In this document: in pieces, positions 14,731 to 22,526 of the stretch
Position numbering within the stretch: the first letter of the stretch is position 1
How the letters are laid out: every line of letters begins with the position of its first letter
Assembly (NCBI GenBank): GCA_017550105.1
Contig: JAFYLQ010000043.1
Coordinates: forward strand, 1-41,354
Origin: Clostridia bacterium
Lineage (GTDB): Bacteria; Bacillota; Clostridia; Oscillospirales; Acutalibacteraceae
Direction of reading: 5' to 3'
Length of the DNA: 41,354 bases
Position numbers and translations under genes: made by a program
The notes under the pieces: model-generated
Seen by the model: the letters and a program-made list of their open reading frames with translations, nothing else
Databases searched by the model: none
What the model was told of the DNA's origin: nothing

Positions 14731-15961
14731 TGAAATCCGCCTCTATTCTTTCGGCAACCTCTTCCACCGTACCGCTACCGTCAATAACAACGTCTGCGCA
14801 CTCAATATAAAGGGAATAACGCTCGTCATAACGCTTTTTGAGTGCATCGGCATTGCTTGACAATGGTCTGTCAGAAGTAGCAACAAGGCATTCGAGAGGT
14901 CTGTTTATAAAATAAATTCTACCGTTTTCTTTTAAAATATCTGTATTTTCTTTGTTGAGAATCGCTCCGCCACCAGTTGCAATAACGTGATTATTACGTG
15001 ATGACACGGAGAAAATCTCTTTCTTTTCAATTTCCCTGAAGCCTTTTTCACCAACCTCAGAGAAAATCTCGGTTATGGGCTTGCCCTGTGATTCGACTAT
15101 CAAATCATCGGAATCCACAAAGGATTTTGAAAGTCTTTGAGCAAGAGCCCTTCCTACAGTTGATTTTCCGCTTCCGGGCATTCCCACAAGGACTATATTC
15201 ATTTTATCCTTATAAAGATTTCTAAAAATCTCTTCAACCTTTTCGTTATCCACGGGCTTATCAATAAATTTTTCGACGGCGTATGCCGCCTGAGACACAA
15301 GCATATAAAGACCGCCCGTAGCAGTAACGCCCAATGCTTTTGCATCACATATAAGCTTTGATTTTAAGGGATTATAAACTGCATCAAAAACCCCTTCAAG
15401 AGACGTGAACTGCTTTAAATCCACCGCAGAGCTACCGATATTCGGGAACATTCCGCAGGGAGTTGTGTTAATTATTATTTCAAAATCCGTGTATTTTTTA
15501 TAAACGTCCTCGTAGGTAACGTAGCCGTCCTTAGGGTTGCGGGATACCTTAACCACCGCTTTAGCTCCTAAAAACTCAGCAACAGCCACGGCGGTATTTG
15601 AGGTGCCGCCGCTACCTAAAACAAGAACCTTTTTACCCTTAAGGCTAACGTTCTCGCGTTCAATAAGTGCCTTCAAACCGTAAAAATCGGTGTTGTAGCC
15701 ATAAAGCTTACCGTCACGGTTTACCACCGTATTAACCGCATTTATACGCTTAGCCTCAAGTGAAATCTCGTCGAGATAGGGAATAATCTCCTGCTTATAA
15801 GGAATTGTAACGTTTATGGCTTTAAAGTCTTTTTTTATGAAAAAATCCTTAAGATTTTCTCTTTCAATTTCAAGAATCTTATAACTGTAATCCGCTAAAG
15901 CGTTGTGTATTTCCTTGGAAAAGCTGTGCTTTAAATGTTCGCCTATACATCCGTATTCCAT
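14711..15961 (-). CDS. Fused shikimate dehydrogenase - shikimate kinase
   Basis: A single 416-aa frame joins two enzymes. Residues 1 to about 245 are AroE: KHSFSKEIHN (shikimate binding), NVTIPYKQEI (catalytic Lys), NTDFYGL (catalytic Asp), the LGSGGTSNTA dinucleotide loop and NTTPCGMFP. Residues about 252-416 are AroK, a P-loop kinase: VLVGMPGSGKSTVGRAL, DSDDLIV, the FREIEKKE and TGGGA motifs, and the DRPL lid. The kinase part starts with Met (MNIVLVGM), so internal initiation is possible. The fusion catalyses successive steps, 3-dehydroshikimate to shikimate to shikimate-3-phosphate. Separate proteins (or the plant AroD-AroE fusion) are the usual arrangement. It starts 3 nt after aroC. Confidence 0.92.
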   Translation of the reverse strand: MEYGCIGEHLKHSFSKEIHNALADYSYKILEIERENLKDFFIKKDFKAINVTIPYKQEIIPYLDEISLEAKRINAVNTVVNRDGKLYGYNTDFYGLKALIERENVSLKGKKVLVLGSGGTSNTAVAVAEFLGAKAVVKVSRNPKDGYVTYEDVYKKYTDFEIIINTTPCGMFPNIGSSAVDLKQFTSLEGVFDAVYNPLKSKLICDAKALGVTATGGLYMLVSQAAYAVEKFIDKPVDNEKVEEIFRNLYKDKMNIVLVGMPGSGKSTVGRALAQRLSKSFVDSDDLIVESQGKPITEIFSEVGEKGFREIEKKEIFSVSSRNNHVIATGGGAILNKENTDILKENGRIYFINRPLECLVATSDRPLSSNADALKKRYDERYSLYIECADVVIDGSGTVEEVAERIEADFNEYSCD

Positions 15962-15964
15962 ACC

Positions 15965-17053
15965 TTACACCAACCAATCGGTGCCGAATTTTTGTGAAAG
16001 CAAATCACAAAGAGTAATGGCAACAATGCTATCAACAACCACTCTTGCACGGTGCACAATACAGGGGTCGTGTCTGCCTGTAACGTTTAAGGTAACATCC
16101 TCACCATTAATAAAATTAATGGTGCTCTGCTCCTTAGAAATAGAGGGGGTGGGTTTTACCGCACAACTGAAAAGAATGGGCATACCGTTTGAAATACCGC
16201 CGTTGATACCACCGTTATTATTGGTTTCGGCAGTAACGGCACCGTTTTCAAAGCGGAATTGGTCGTTCATTTGGCTACCGTACATATCGGCGCAGCCGAA
16301 GCCCGCACCGAACTCAACACCCTTTATAGCAGGAATTGAGAATAATGCGTGTGAGAGCATACTTTCAACGCTATCGAACCAAGGCTCACCCGCACCTGCA
16401 GGAACGCCTGTAACTACCGTTTCAAGAATACCGCCGACGCTATCCCCTGCTTCTGCCGCCTTTTCAATGGCAGAAATTATTTCAACCTTTGCATTATCAT
16501 TAAGCACGGGAAATTTGGCGTCTGACAAAAATTTTATATCAGCGTCATAGTCGGAAAAGCCGTCATCGGCTATTCCCGCACACTTTTTAATATGTGTGCC
16601 GATTAAAATGCCCTTCTTTTTTAATAAATCCAAGGCTATGGCACCACCTGCAACAAGTCCTGCAGTAATTCTGCCACTGAAATGTCCGCCACCGCGATAA
16701 TCCTCGGAGCCGTTGTATTTAACGTAAGCGGTATAATCCGCATGACCCGGACGTGCTTTACCGTAATTTTTGGAATAATCGCCCGACTTTGTGTTTTCAT
16801 TAGGGATAATAACACAAATGGGAGTGCCCGTTGTTTTGCCGTTAAACACACCGCTGACAATACTGAACCTGTCAGCCTCCTGCCTTGGCGTGGAAATTTT
16901 ACCAAAGGGACGGCGTAAATCAAGCTGATGGGTAATAAAGGCTTCGTCAACCTCAACACCTGCGGGAAGTCCGTCAATAACAGCACCTATGGCTTCGCCG
17001 TGGCTTTCACCAAAAAGGGTTACACTTACGTTATTACCGAAAGTATTTTTCAC
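15965..17053 (-). CDS. aroC: Chorismate synthase
   Basis: A 362-aa FMN-dependent enzyme that forms chorismate from EPSP by anti-1,4 elimination of phosphate. Signatures are TLFGESHGEAIGAVIDG, RPGHADYTAYVKY, DYRGGGHFSGRIT and the C-terminal RHDPCIVHRARVVVDSI. The length is typical. It starts at GTG 17053 after GGAGG. It sits 2 nt after aroB and 3 nt before aroE-aroK. Confidence 0.96.
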   Translation of the reverse strand: MKNTFGNNVSVTLFGESHGEAIGAVIDGLPAGVEVDEAFITHQLDLRRPFGKISTPRQEADRFSIVSGVFNGKTTGTPICVIIPNENTKSGDYSKNYGKARPGHADYTAYVKYNGSEDYRGGGHFSGRITAGLVAGGAIALDLLKKKGILIGTHIKKCAGIADDGFSDYDADIKFLSDAKFPVLNDNAKVEIISAIEKAAEAGDSVGGILETVVTGVPAGAGEPWFDSVESMLSHALFSIPAIKGVEFGAGFGCADMYGSQMNDQFRFENGAVTAETNNNGGINGGISNGMPILFSCAVKPTPSISKEQSTINFINGEDVTLNVTGRHDPCIVHRARVVVDSIVAITLCDLLSQKFGTDWLV

Positions 17054-17055
17054 TT

Positions 17056-18063
17056 TTAATACGCCTCCTTTATTATTTTTTCAAGTCTTGAAAACTCCAT
17101 AAAGTCAAATTCAAAACTTCCAATTTCATTAACAAGAACCACGTTAACACCTGTAGCTTCTGCCTTTTTATCGTGCTTTAAGGGTGCAGTAAGCGTTTCG
17201 GGTGTAACGCTTATATTATAAGGTAAGGAGTACTTTTTAAGCACTTCAACAAGACGGGCTCTTGCTTGTTCTGATGAAAGAGCCAACATACCTAACGCCA
17301 CACATTCACCGTGCAATAAATCCCCAAGACCTGTTGCGGTTTCAATTGCGTGACCTATGGTGTGACCAAAATTAAGAACACGTCTTAAGCCCTGCTCCTT
17401 TTCATCCTCTTCAACAACAGCCTTTTTTATAAGTAAGGATTTCTCGATTACCTTATCAACGTTTTCGTAGGCATTCTGATTTTCTATTAATTCAAAAAGT
17501 GAAGCATCCGAGGTGGCGCCCATTTTTATACTTTCTGCAAGACCGTTGTTAAACTGACGGAGCGAAAGCGTCTTAAGAACCTCGGGGTCAATTATAACCT
17601 TAGAGGGTTGATAGAATGCACCGACGATGTTTTTATAGCCACCGAAATCTATTGCGGTTTTGCCACCTATGGACGAGTCAACCTGTGATAAAAGCGTAGT
17701 GGGTATATTATAAAAGGTAATGCCGCGCATATAAGTGGATGCCACAAAGCCCGACATATCACCTACAACACCACCGCCGACTGCAACAACACAGTCGTTA
17801 CGTGAAAAATCGTTTTCACACAGAACCTCAAGAAGCTCTTTGTAGGTATCAAAATTCTTGCTTTTTTCACCCTGAGGTATTGTTTTTATAATACTATCGG
17901 GAAACTGCTTAGAAACAAGAGCCGAATACTCTGCGGGAACACCGTCATCCGTAACAATCAATGCTCGTTTTTTTACATTGCAAAGGTTACTTATGCGGTT
18001 TAATGCACCCCGTTCTAAAACTATATCGTAGCTTCCCGAGGAAGTTTTAACTGTAATTATCAT
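17056..18063 (-). CDS. aroB: 3-dehydroquinate synthase
   Basis: A 335-aa NAD- and metal-dependent enzyme that cyclises DAHP to 3-dehydroquinate. Motifs: PQGEKSKNFDTYKEL, AVGGGVVGDMSGFVASTYMRG, PTTLLSQVDSSIGGKTAID, NGLAESIKMG and LNFGHTIGHAIE. An odd point is translation start: the strong AGGAGG in the pheA-aroB gap lies 22 nt before ATG 18063, and an in-frame TAA sits five codons upstream of the ATG, so no earlier start is possible. The ATG must use the weaker CAGG or be coupled to pheA. Confidence 0.95.
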   Translation of the reverse strand: MIITVKTSSGSYDIVLERGALNRISNLCNVKKRALIVTDDGVPAEYSALVSKQFPDSIIKTIPQGEKSKNFDTYKELLEVLCENDFSRNDCVVAVGGGVVGDMSGFVASTYMRGITFYNIPTTLLSQVDSSIGGKTAIDFGGYKNIVGAFYQPSKVIIDPEVLKTLSLRQFNNGLAESIKMGATSDASLFELIENQNAYENVDKVIEKSLLIKKAVVEEDEKEQGLRRVLNFGHTIGHAIETATGLGDLLHGECVALGMLALSSEQARARLVEVLKKYSLPYNISVTPETLTAPLKHDKKAEATGVNVVLVNEIGSFEFDFMEFSRLEKIIKEAY

Positions 18064-18091
18064 AAGCCTGACGTGTTACCGTCCGCCTCCT

Positions 18092-19192
18092 TTAAATGGA
18101 CTGTTCTTTCGGATACCTGCCAACAAGCCTTACATTGGTACAAACGCTTGAAAGCTTTTCAATCATTGTTTTTTCTGCCTCGGAAGTAAGGTGACCCTCA
18201 CCCTCAAGGAAGAAATAATAGTTCCATATAACGTCCTTTGAAGGTCTACTCTTAAGCGCCTTAAGGTTGTAGCCGCATTCACCGAAAACGGATACCGCCT
18301 TACCGAGAGAGCCCGCCTCATCACGAACGGTAAATAGCACTATAAAGTTGTTAAGGTCGGGGGTATTATCACGAGGAATCCTTGAGAACACCGCAAAACG
18401 GGTTGTATTTGCACTATCCTTATTAATTTTGCGGTCAACAAGCTTCAAGCCGTATTCGTTGCCTGCCTCAAGACTGCAGATAACACCAAGGGTATCATCC
18501 TGCTTCTGAGCTACAATTGAAGCCGCAACGGCAGTATTAACGGTCTCTTCGGTGGCATAGCCCTTTTCCTCAATGAAATCGGCACACTGACCTAACGCCT
18601 GAGGATGGCTAAGAACCTTTTTAATGCTCCTGCTATCGGAATTCTGAGTACCGAACAAATGCTGTTCTATGCCCATATCATAAACACCGTTTATGTAAAG
18701 TGTGCCGAAATAGGTTAAATCCATAACTCTTGCAACGTCACCCTCGAAGCTGTTTTCAATGGGTAACACCGCAACGTCGCACTCACCCTTTTCAACCGCT
18801 TTGTATGCGGATTTGAAATCAGGATACGAGGTAGGTACACTGTCGGGAAAAATACGCTTAACCGCTATTTCGGCAAAGGCTCCCTTAACGCCCGAAAATG
18901 CCACACGGGTTCCGTCTATTATTTTGTGCTGATAGTCCTTAGAAAGCTTCATTGTATTTTTAAGGAAGCTTACGTAATATGAGCGGATTTCGTCACTTTC
19001 GACAAGGGCGCTGTTAGCTTCAATAAGTTGATTTTCCCTTACCATATCCTCAACGGGTATTCCGTTGACCTTCTTGTATTCGGCAACGTGAACCGCCGCC
19101 TTCATTCGTTCCTCGAAAAGTTTTGCAATTTCTTTATCAATTTTACTGATAGTATCCCTTGCCTCTCGGAATTTTTTATCGTAATCAGTCAT
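18092..19192 (-). CDS. pheA: Chorismate mutase / prephenate dehydratase (P-protein)
   Basis: A 366-aa bifunctional enzyme of phenylalanine synthesis. Residues about 1-90 are an AroQ-type chorismate mutase helix bundle (RDTISKIDKEIAKLFEERMKA). Residues about 95-280 are the prephenate dehydratase (FSGVKGAFAEIAV, VLPIENSFEGDVARVMDL, SHPQALGQC, NTTRFAVFSRI). The C-terminal ACT domain (FTVRDEAGSLGKAVSVF and LKSRPSKDVIWNYYFFLE) should bind Phe for feedback inhibition. The start is ATG 19192 after AGGATT, overlapping the aminotransferase stop by 8 bp. No prephenate dehydrogenase (tyrA) is in the operon. Confidence 0.94.
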   Translation of the reverse strand: MTDYDKKFREARDTISKIDKEIAKLFEERMKAAVHVAEYKKVNGIPVEDMVRENQLIEANSALVESDEIRSYYVSFLKNTMKLSKDYQHKIIDGTRVAFSGVKGAFAEIAVKRIFPDSVPTSYPDFKSAYKAVEKGECDVAVLPIENSFEGDVARVMDLTYFGTLYINGVYDMGIEQHLFGTQNSDSRSIKKVLSHPQALGQCADFIEEKGYATEETVNTAVAASIVAQKQDDTLGVICSLEAGNEYGLKLVDRKINKDSANTTRFAVFSRIPRDNTPDLNNFIVLFTVRDEAGSLGKAVSVFGECGYNLKALKSRPSKDVIWNYYFFLEGEGHLTSEAEKTMIEKLSSVCTNVRLVGRYPKEQSI

Positions 19193-20375
19193 TGTTGTAA
19201 TCCTCGTAAAGTTTCTTAAACGCATCAAGTGAACGCTTAATTAAATCTGTATCTACACAATAAGCAACCCTTACAAAGCCGGGACAACCGAAGCTGTCAC
19301 TGGGAACAAGAAGAAGCTCGAATTTTTTTGCTCTTTCGTAGAATTTGTATGCATCCTCATCAAGTGATTTTACAAACATATAAAATGCACCGTCGGGCTT
19401 GATAACCGTATAGCCGATATCCGTAAGACCATCATAGAGGATTTTTCTGTTTTCTTCGTATACGGATACGTCGGCGGTGTCGTTAAGGCACTCGGCAATT
19501 GTGTACTGCATAAGGCTCGGTGCACAAACGTAACCTAATGCACGACCTGAACCGCATATAGCCGCAAAAGCATCTGCACAATCCTTCATTGTGGGTGATA
19601 CGAATATATAACCTATTCGTTCACCGGGTAATGAAAGGGCTTTTGAATATGAATAGCACACGAAGGAGTTATCATAATAAGCGGGAATATATGCAACCTT
19701 TTCGCCTGTGAAAACAAGCTCTCTGTAAGGTTCATCGGCAATAAGGAAAATCGCTTTACCGTATTCTGCCTGCTTTTTATTAAGTAATTCTGCTAACTTA
19801 ATAATATCCTTTTCAGGAACAATAACACCCGAGGGATTGTTGGGTGAATTTATGATAATTGCCTTAGTATTGGGGTTAATGCTTTTCTCTAAAAGTTCAA
19901 AGTCAATCTGCAAATCGTCGTTTTTACAGCTAACGGGAACAAACTTAGCGCCCGACTGCTCAACAAACACCCTGTACTCAGGGAAGAAGGGAGCAAAAGC
20001 GATTACCTCGTCCCCCTCCTCTGCAATAGCGTTAAGTGTAATTGTAAGAGAAGCGGCGGCACCGCAGGTCATATAAATAAGGTTAGCGTTTGCTTCAACC
20101 TGAAATTTATTTTTGATATTTTCGGCAATAGCGGTTCTGACGTTCATATCACCTGCACCCGAGGTGTAGCCGTGAAGTGCCTCTGCAGGAGTTTCGGCAA
20201 TGAGTCTGTTCATAACGTCCGTTACCTTTTGGGGTGCAGGAACACTGGGATTGCCAAGGCTGAAATCAAATACGTTTTCGGCACCGATTTCGCTCTTACG
20301 AACTCTGCCGTATTCAAAGATTTCACGGATTACCGAGCTTTTTTTACCTAATTCTAACATTTTGGATGATAACAT
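19185..20375 (-). CDS. PLP-dependent aminotransferase (aromatic/aspartate type, class I)
   Basis: A 396-aa fold-type I aminotransferase. Visible features are DFSLGNPSVPAP at the N-terminus, the PLP-contacting FAPFFPEYRVF and NSPNNPSGV, LIADEPYRELVF and the Schiff-base Lys in CYSYSKALSLPGERIGY. As first gene of the Phe/chorismate operon, it most likely transaminates phenylpyruvate (and perhaps hydroxyphenylpyruvate) to the amino acid. Substrate range is an inference from context, because this subfamily is broad. It starts at ATG 20375 after TAGGAG, just downstream of the attenuator terminator (20401-20448). Confidence 0.88.
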   Translation of the reverse strand: MLSSKMLELGKKSSVIREIFEYGRVRKSEIGAENVFDFSLGNPSVPAPQKVTDVMNRLIAETPAEALHGYTSGAGDMNVRTAIAENIKNKFQVEANANLIYMTCGAAASLTITLNAIAEEGDEVIAFAPFFPEYRVFVEQSGAKFVPVSCKNDDLQIDFELLEKSINPNTKAIIINSPNNPSGVIVPEKDIIKLAELLNKKQAEYGKAIFLIADEPYRELVFTGEKVAYIPAYYDNSFVCYSYSKALSLPGERIGYIFVSPTMKDCADAFAAICGSGRALGYVCAPSLMQYTIAECLNDTADVSVYEENRKILYDGLTDIGYTVIKPDGAFYMFVKSLDEDAYKFYERAKKFELLLVPSDSFGCPGFVRVAYCVDTDLIKRSLDAFKKLYEDYNND

Positions 20376-20400
20376 AATTTTTAACTCCTATACATTAAAT

Positions 20401-20448
20401 AAAAAATCCGCAAACCGATATACTTTTTAAAGCATAGCAGAATGCGGA
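20401..20448 (-). terminator. Attenuator terminator of the aro/phe operon
   Basis: On the minus strand a hairpin with outer stem TCCGCA/TGCGGA (20443-20448 with 20407-20412) and inner stem TATGCTT/AAGTATA (20430-20436 with 20419-20425) is followed by TTTTTTATTT. It stands between the leader peptide and the first structural gene, the position of a transcription attenuator. Confidence 0.8.
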
Positions 20449-20472
20449 CTGGCTATATACAATTCGTTGCAA

Positions 20473-20547
20473 TTACTTGCATCTACGAGAAGCACACAGA
20501 CAATCCATAGTATAATAATAAAATCGTTCACTATAGCTATAAAACAT
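20473..20547 (-). CDS. pheL: Aromatic leader peptide (attenuator), 24 aa
   Basis: The minus-strand ATG at 20547 follows GAGAGGTG at 6-nt spacing. The 24-codon ORF begins MFYSYSERFYYY, so seven of the first twelve residues are Phe (2) or Tyr (5), including three consecutive TAT codons, and it ends at TAA. It is the first ORF after a near-consensus promoter and is followed by a terminator ahead of the aromatic biosynthesis genes. This is the arrangement of Phe/Tyr leader peptides such as pheL, where stalling at aromatic codons prevents terminator formation. A candidate antiterminator pairs GGATTG (20501-20506) with CAGTCC (20446-20451), which would disrupt the terminator stem. A small TGCAA/TTGCA hairpin spans the stop (20468-20481). 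The symbol is by analogy only. Confidence 0.8.
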   Translation of the reverse strand: MFYSYSERFYYYTMDCLCASRRCK

Positions 20548-20577
20548 CTGTTTCACCTCTCAAATCAAGATAGGCAC

Positions 20578-20606
20578 ATTTTACTCCTATGGTTTTTATT
20601 TGTCAA
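20578..20606 (-). promoter_or_regulatory. Promoter of the aro/phe operon
   Basis: On the minus strand a perfect -35 TTGACA (20601-20606), 17-nt spacer and -10 TAAAAT (20578-20583). The start site should be near 20571, about 24 nt before the leader peptide ATG. Confidence 0.85.
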
Positions 20607-20642
20607 GTGAAAAAGCATAATTTTTAAATAATTATACATATT

Positions 20643-20960
20643 TTATTTTTCCGCTTTTTCAACAATTTCTGCAAAGCCGTAAATAACGGCAGAAAGGAAT
20701 CTTGCAAGTACAATAAGTATAATAAGGCAGGTAATAATGGGAAGCACCAAAAGTGCAATAAGCTCGAAGCCAACGTATACGCCCAACACAACCGTGCCGA
20801 TACCTACTAACGTAAGAGCAAGGAAGATATTAATAACAAAAATCAAAATTGAAAAACGCTTTAAGGACGCAGAACAATTTCTGAAAAATTTGATTCCGTT
20901 ATCTTTTTTTGTTTCCTCTGCGGGAATTTCATTAACTGTTTCTTTAATATTTTCGCTCAT
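20643..20960 (-). CDS. Small two-helix membrane protein
   Basis: A 105-aa protein with a polar, acidic N-terminus (residues 1-35, ending in the basic CSASLKRF). Two long hydrophobic stretches follow (about 36-60 and 64-92: SILIFVINIFLALTLVGIG and ELIALLVLPIITCLIILIVLA), then a short charged tail. Both termini should face the cytoplasm. No family was recognised; the pattern resembles small uncharacterised Clostridial membrane proteins near DUF4282. It is the last gene of a three-gene operon after a HAD hydrolase and a lipoprotein (15-nt gap), upstream of the aro promoter. Confidence 0.65.
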   Translation of the reverse strand: MSENIKETVNEIPAEETKKDNGIKFFRNCSASLKRFSILIFVINIFLALTLVGIGTVVLGVYVGFELIALLVLPIITCLIILIVLARFLSAVIYGFAEIVEKAEK

Positions 20961-20975
20961 ATTTAATCTCCTTAA

Positions 20976-21761
20976 TTAATACCAACCGTCATTAATGTTA
21001 CCCGTAAGAACTTCAATACCATCCCTACCGGGAGCGGTTGTTGTAGTATTAAGGGGCTTGTTTTGTTTAGTTGTGGTTGTTGAACCATCTGAAGACGAAT
21101 TGTTTTTATCTGCTTTGGTAGTTTTTTCAGCAGGTGTTGAGGTGGTCTTTGCAGGCTTTGTAACAGTACCTATAGCGTTCTGCTGAGCAGCCTCGGTAAC
21201 CTCGGGAGGAATAGTATCATCCTCGTTGTCATAAACTTCCTTTAAGGTAAGCTGACCGTTAGCCCAAACGTAAGCAACAATTTTAACCTCGCCGCTTGCT
21301 GTGTTGGTGGAATAAATAACCTGATTGTCGGAATCAACAGAAATATTTGTTAAGCCTGAAAGTGATACCGAGAAATCAAACTTCTTGGTTGTAGCATTGA
21401 AAAGCCAACAATAGTAGTAAATAGTTTCACCGTTTACGGAAACCGCAATATAAAAGTCGGGCTGACCGTCAAAGTTCATATCCTTAAACTCGGCGTGGGA
21501 CTGTGCATAGGCTAAGTCGAAGGGATAACCTGCATTTGTGGGATAATTTAAGGTCTGATATTCCTCGCCGTTGTTTTTAATCACGGTACTTTCCGCACCA
21601 ACCTCGGCATTAAACACGAACTCGCCGTTGGTTACGGAAACAACGTTGCTTTCGTTGGCATCGGTGGGGTCATTTTTTTCACCCTTACCGCAGGAAACAA
21701 ACACAGTAAGAACAAGTGAAACACAAATAATGAGTGAACATAATGCAAATATCTTTTTCAT
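20976..21761 (-). CDS. Lipoprotein with FG-GAP-like motif and Thr/Lys-rich tail
   Basis: The 261-aa product has a lipoprotein signal (MKKIFALCS...TVFVSCGKG; the Cys at about residue 25 is the lipidation site). The middle part (about 65-165) is beta-rich and contains FKDMNFDGQPDFYIAVSVNG, a DxNxDGxxD calcium-binding loop as in FG-GAP or VCBS-type repeats. It appears to compare or bind a value-like substrate, but no activity is known. The tail is Thr-, Lys- and Ser-rich (TKPAKTTSTPAEKTTK), a wall-spanning type linker, and ends in a short conserved-looking segment. It lies 14 nt after the HAD gene and 15 nt before the small membrane protein. Confidence 0.7.
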   Translation of the reverse strand: MKKIFALCSLIICVSLVLTVFVSCGKGEKNDPTDANESNVVSVTNGEFVFNAEVGAESTVIKNNGEEYQTLNYPTNAGYPFDLAYAQSHAEFKDMNFDGQPDFYIAVSVNGETIYYYCWLFNATTKKFDFSVSLSGLTNISVDSDNQVIYSTNTASGEVKIVAYVWANGQLTLKEVYDNEDDTIPPEVTEAAQQNAIGTVTKPAKTTSTPAEKTTKADKNNSSSDGSTTTTKQNKPLNTTTTAPGRDGIEVLTGNINDGWY

Positions 21762-21775
21762 AAAATCCTCCGCAA

Positions 21776-22381
21776 TTAAAAACTGACACCGGCATCGCGT
21801 AATGCGGCTTCGAGTGCCTGAAGGTCTTTTTTATAGACAAAGCCACTCATACCATAATCGGTGGCGCCCTTAATATTCTCGGGCATATCGTCGATAAAAA
21901 AGCACTCCTCTGCTTTGAGTGAAAATTTATTGCAAAAAGCTTCGTAAATCTCGGGCTGAGGTTTAAGAAGTTTGTACAAACAGGAAACAAACATACCGTC
22001 CATTAATGATATAGCAGGTATATCGAGATATCTGTCAAAAAATCTTGGGGTAGCGTTTGAAAGAAGGTAAACTTTATAACCCGCAGACTTAAGACGCCTG
22101 ATAAAATCCTCCATATAAGGGAACGGTGGCATATAGTCGTAGAAATCCGAAAGCATTTCGGTTATAAGCTCACGTGTTTCGGGCGGCAGTTTAGGTAAAA
22201 CCTCCGCCGTGTAGTCATCAGTACGCCTTAAACCTGCATCGAATTCACGCCAGACGGGGTTTTTAAAAACTAACTGATTGAGAATATCGTGATGCTCGGG
22301 TGCAAAGCACTCATTCATGGTACGCTCGAAGTTAAAGTCTATTAAAACTCCGCCCATATCAAAAACAATATTTTTAATCAA
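21776..22381 (-). CDS. HAD-superfamily hydrolase (subfamily IA)
   Basis: A 201-aa HAD phosphatase-like enzyme. Motif I is VFDMGGVLIDFN, with Gly in place of the second Asp, as in YihX-type HADs. A helical cap follows (residues about 15-85). Motif II is VYLLSNATPRF, motif III the Lys in LLKPQPEIYEAFC, and motif IV ECFFIDDMPENIKGA. These residues are consistent with Mg-dependent phosphate-ester hydrolysis; the substrate is unknown, with sugar phosphates or nucleotide-type metabolites being typical. It is the first gene of an operon with a lipoprotein and a small membrane protein, from its own promoter (22412-22439). Confidence 0.9.
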   Translation of the reverse strand: MIKNIVFDMGGVLIDFNFERTMNECFAPEHHDILNQLVFKNPVWREFDAGLRRTDDYTAEVLPKLPPETRELITEMLSDFYDYMPPFPYMEDFIRRLKSAGYKVYLLSNATPRFFDRYLDIPAISLMDGMFVSCLYKLLKPQPEIYEAFCNKFSLKAEECFFIDDMPENIKGATDYGMSGFVYKKDLQALEAALRDAGVSF

Positions 22382-22411
22382 AATACATCAATCCTATTTT
22401 AATATGATTTT

Positions 22412-22439
22412 ATTATAACATTTATAAAAAATTTTTCAA
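22412..22439 (-). promoter_or_regulatory. Promoter of the HAD-lipoprotein operon
   Basis: On the minus strand -35 TTGAAA (22434-22439), 16-nt spacer and -10 TATAAT (22412-22417) preceded by TGT, an extended -10. Confidence 0.7.
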
Positions 22440-22486
22440 CAATTATGAAAAAAATTTAAAAATTTACTTTTATTTTCTAATAAATG

Positions 22487-22495
22487 TGTTATACT
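22487..22495 (+). promoter_or_regulatory. Extended -10 promoter of nagB
   Basis: TGTTATACT gives an extended -10 (TG at 22487-22488, TATACT 22490-22495), 32 nt ahead of the nagB start. No good -35 is visible at the right distance. Confidence 0.5.
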
Positions 22496-22526
22496 AAAAT
22501 CTCAAATAACAATCGGGGGTATACAA

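Noticed and set aside
20401-20606. T-box or other riboswitch as the regulator of the aro/phe operon
   Set aside because: The leader is only about 170 nt and no T-box sequence or specifier-loop architecture was seen; the coding potential of the leader explains the layout better.
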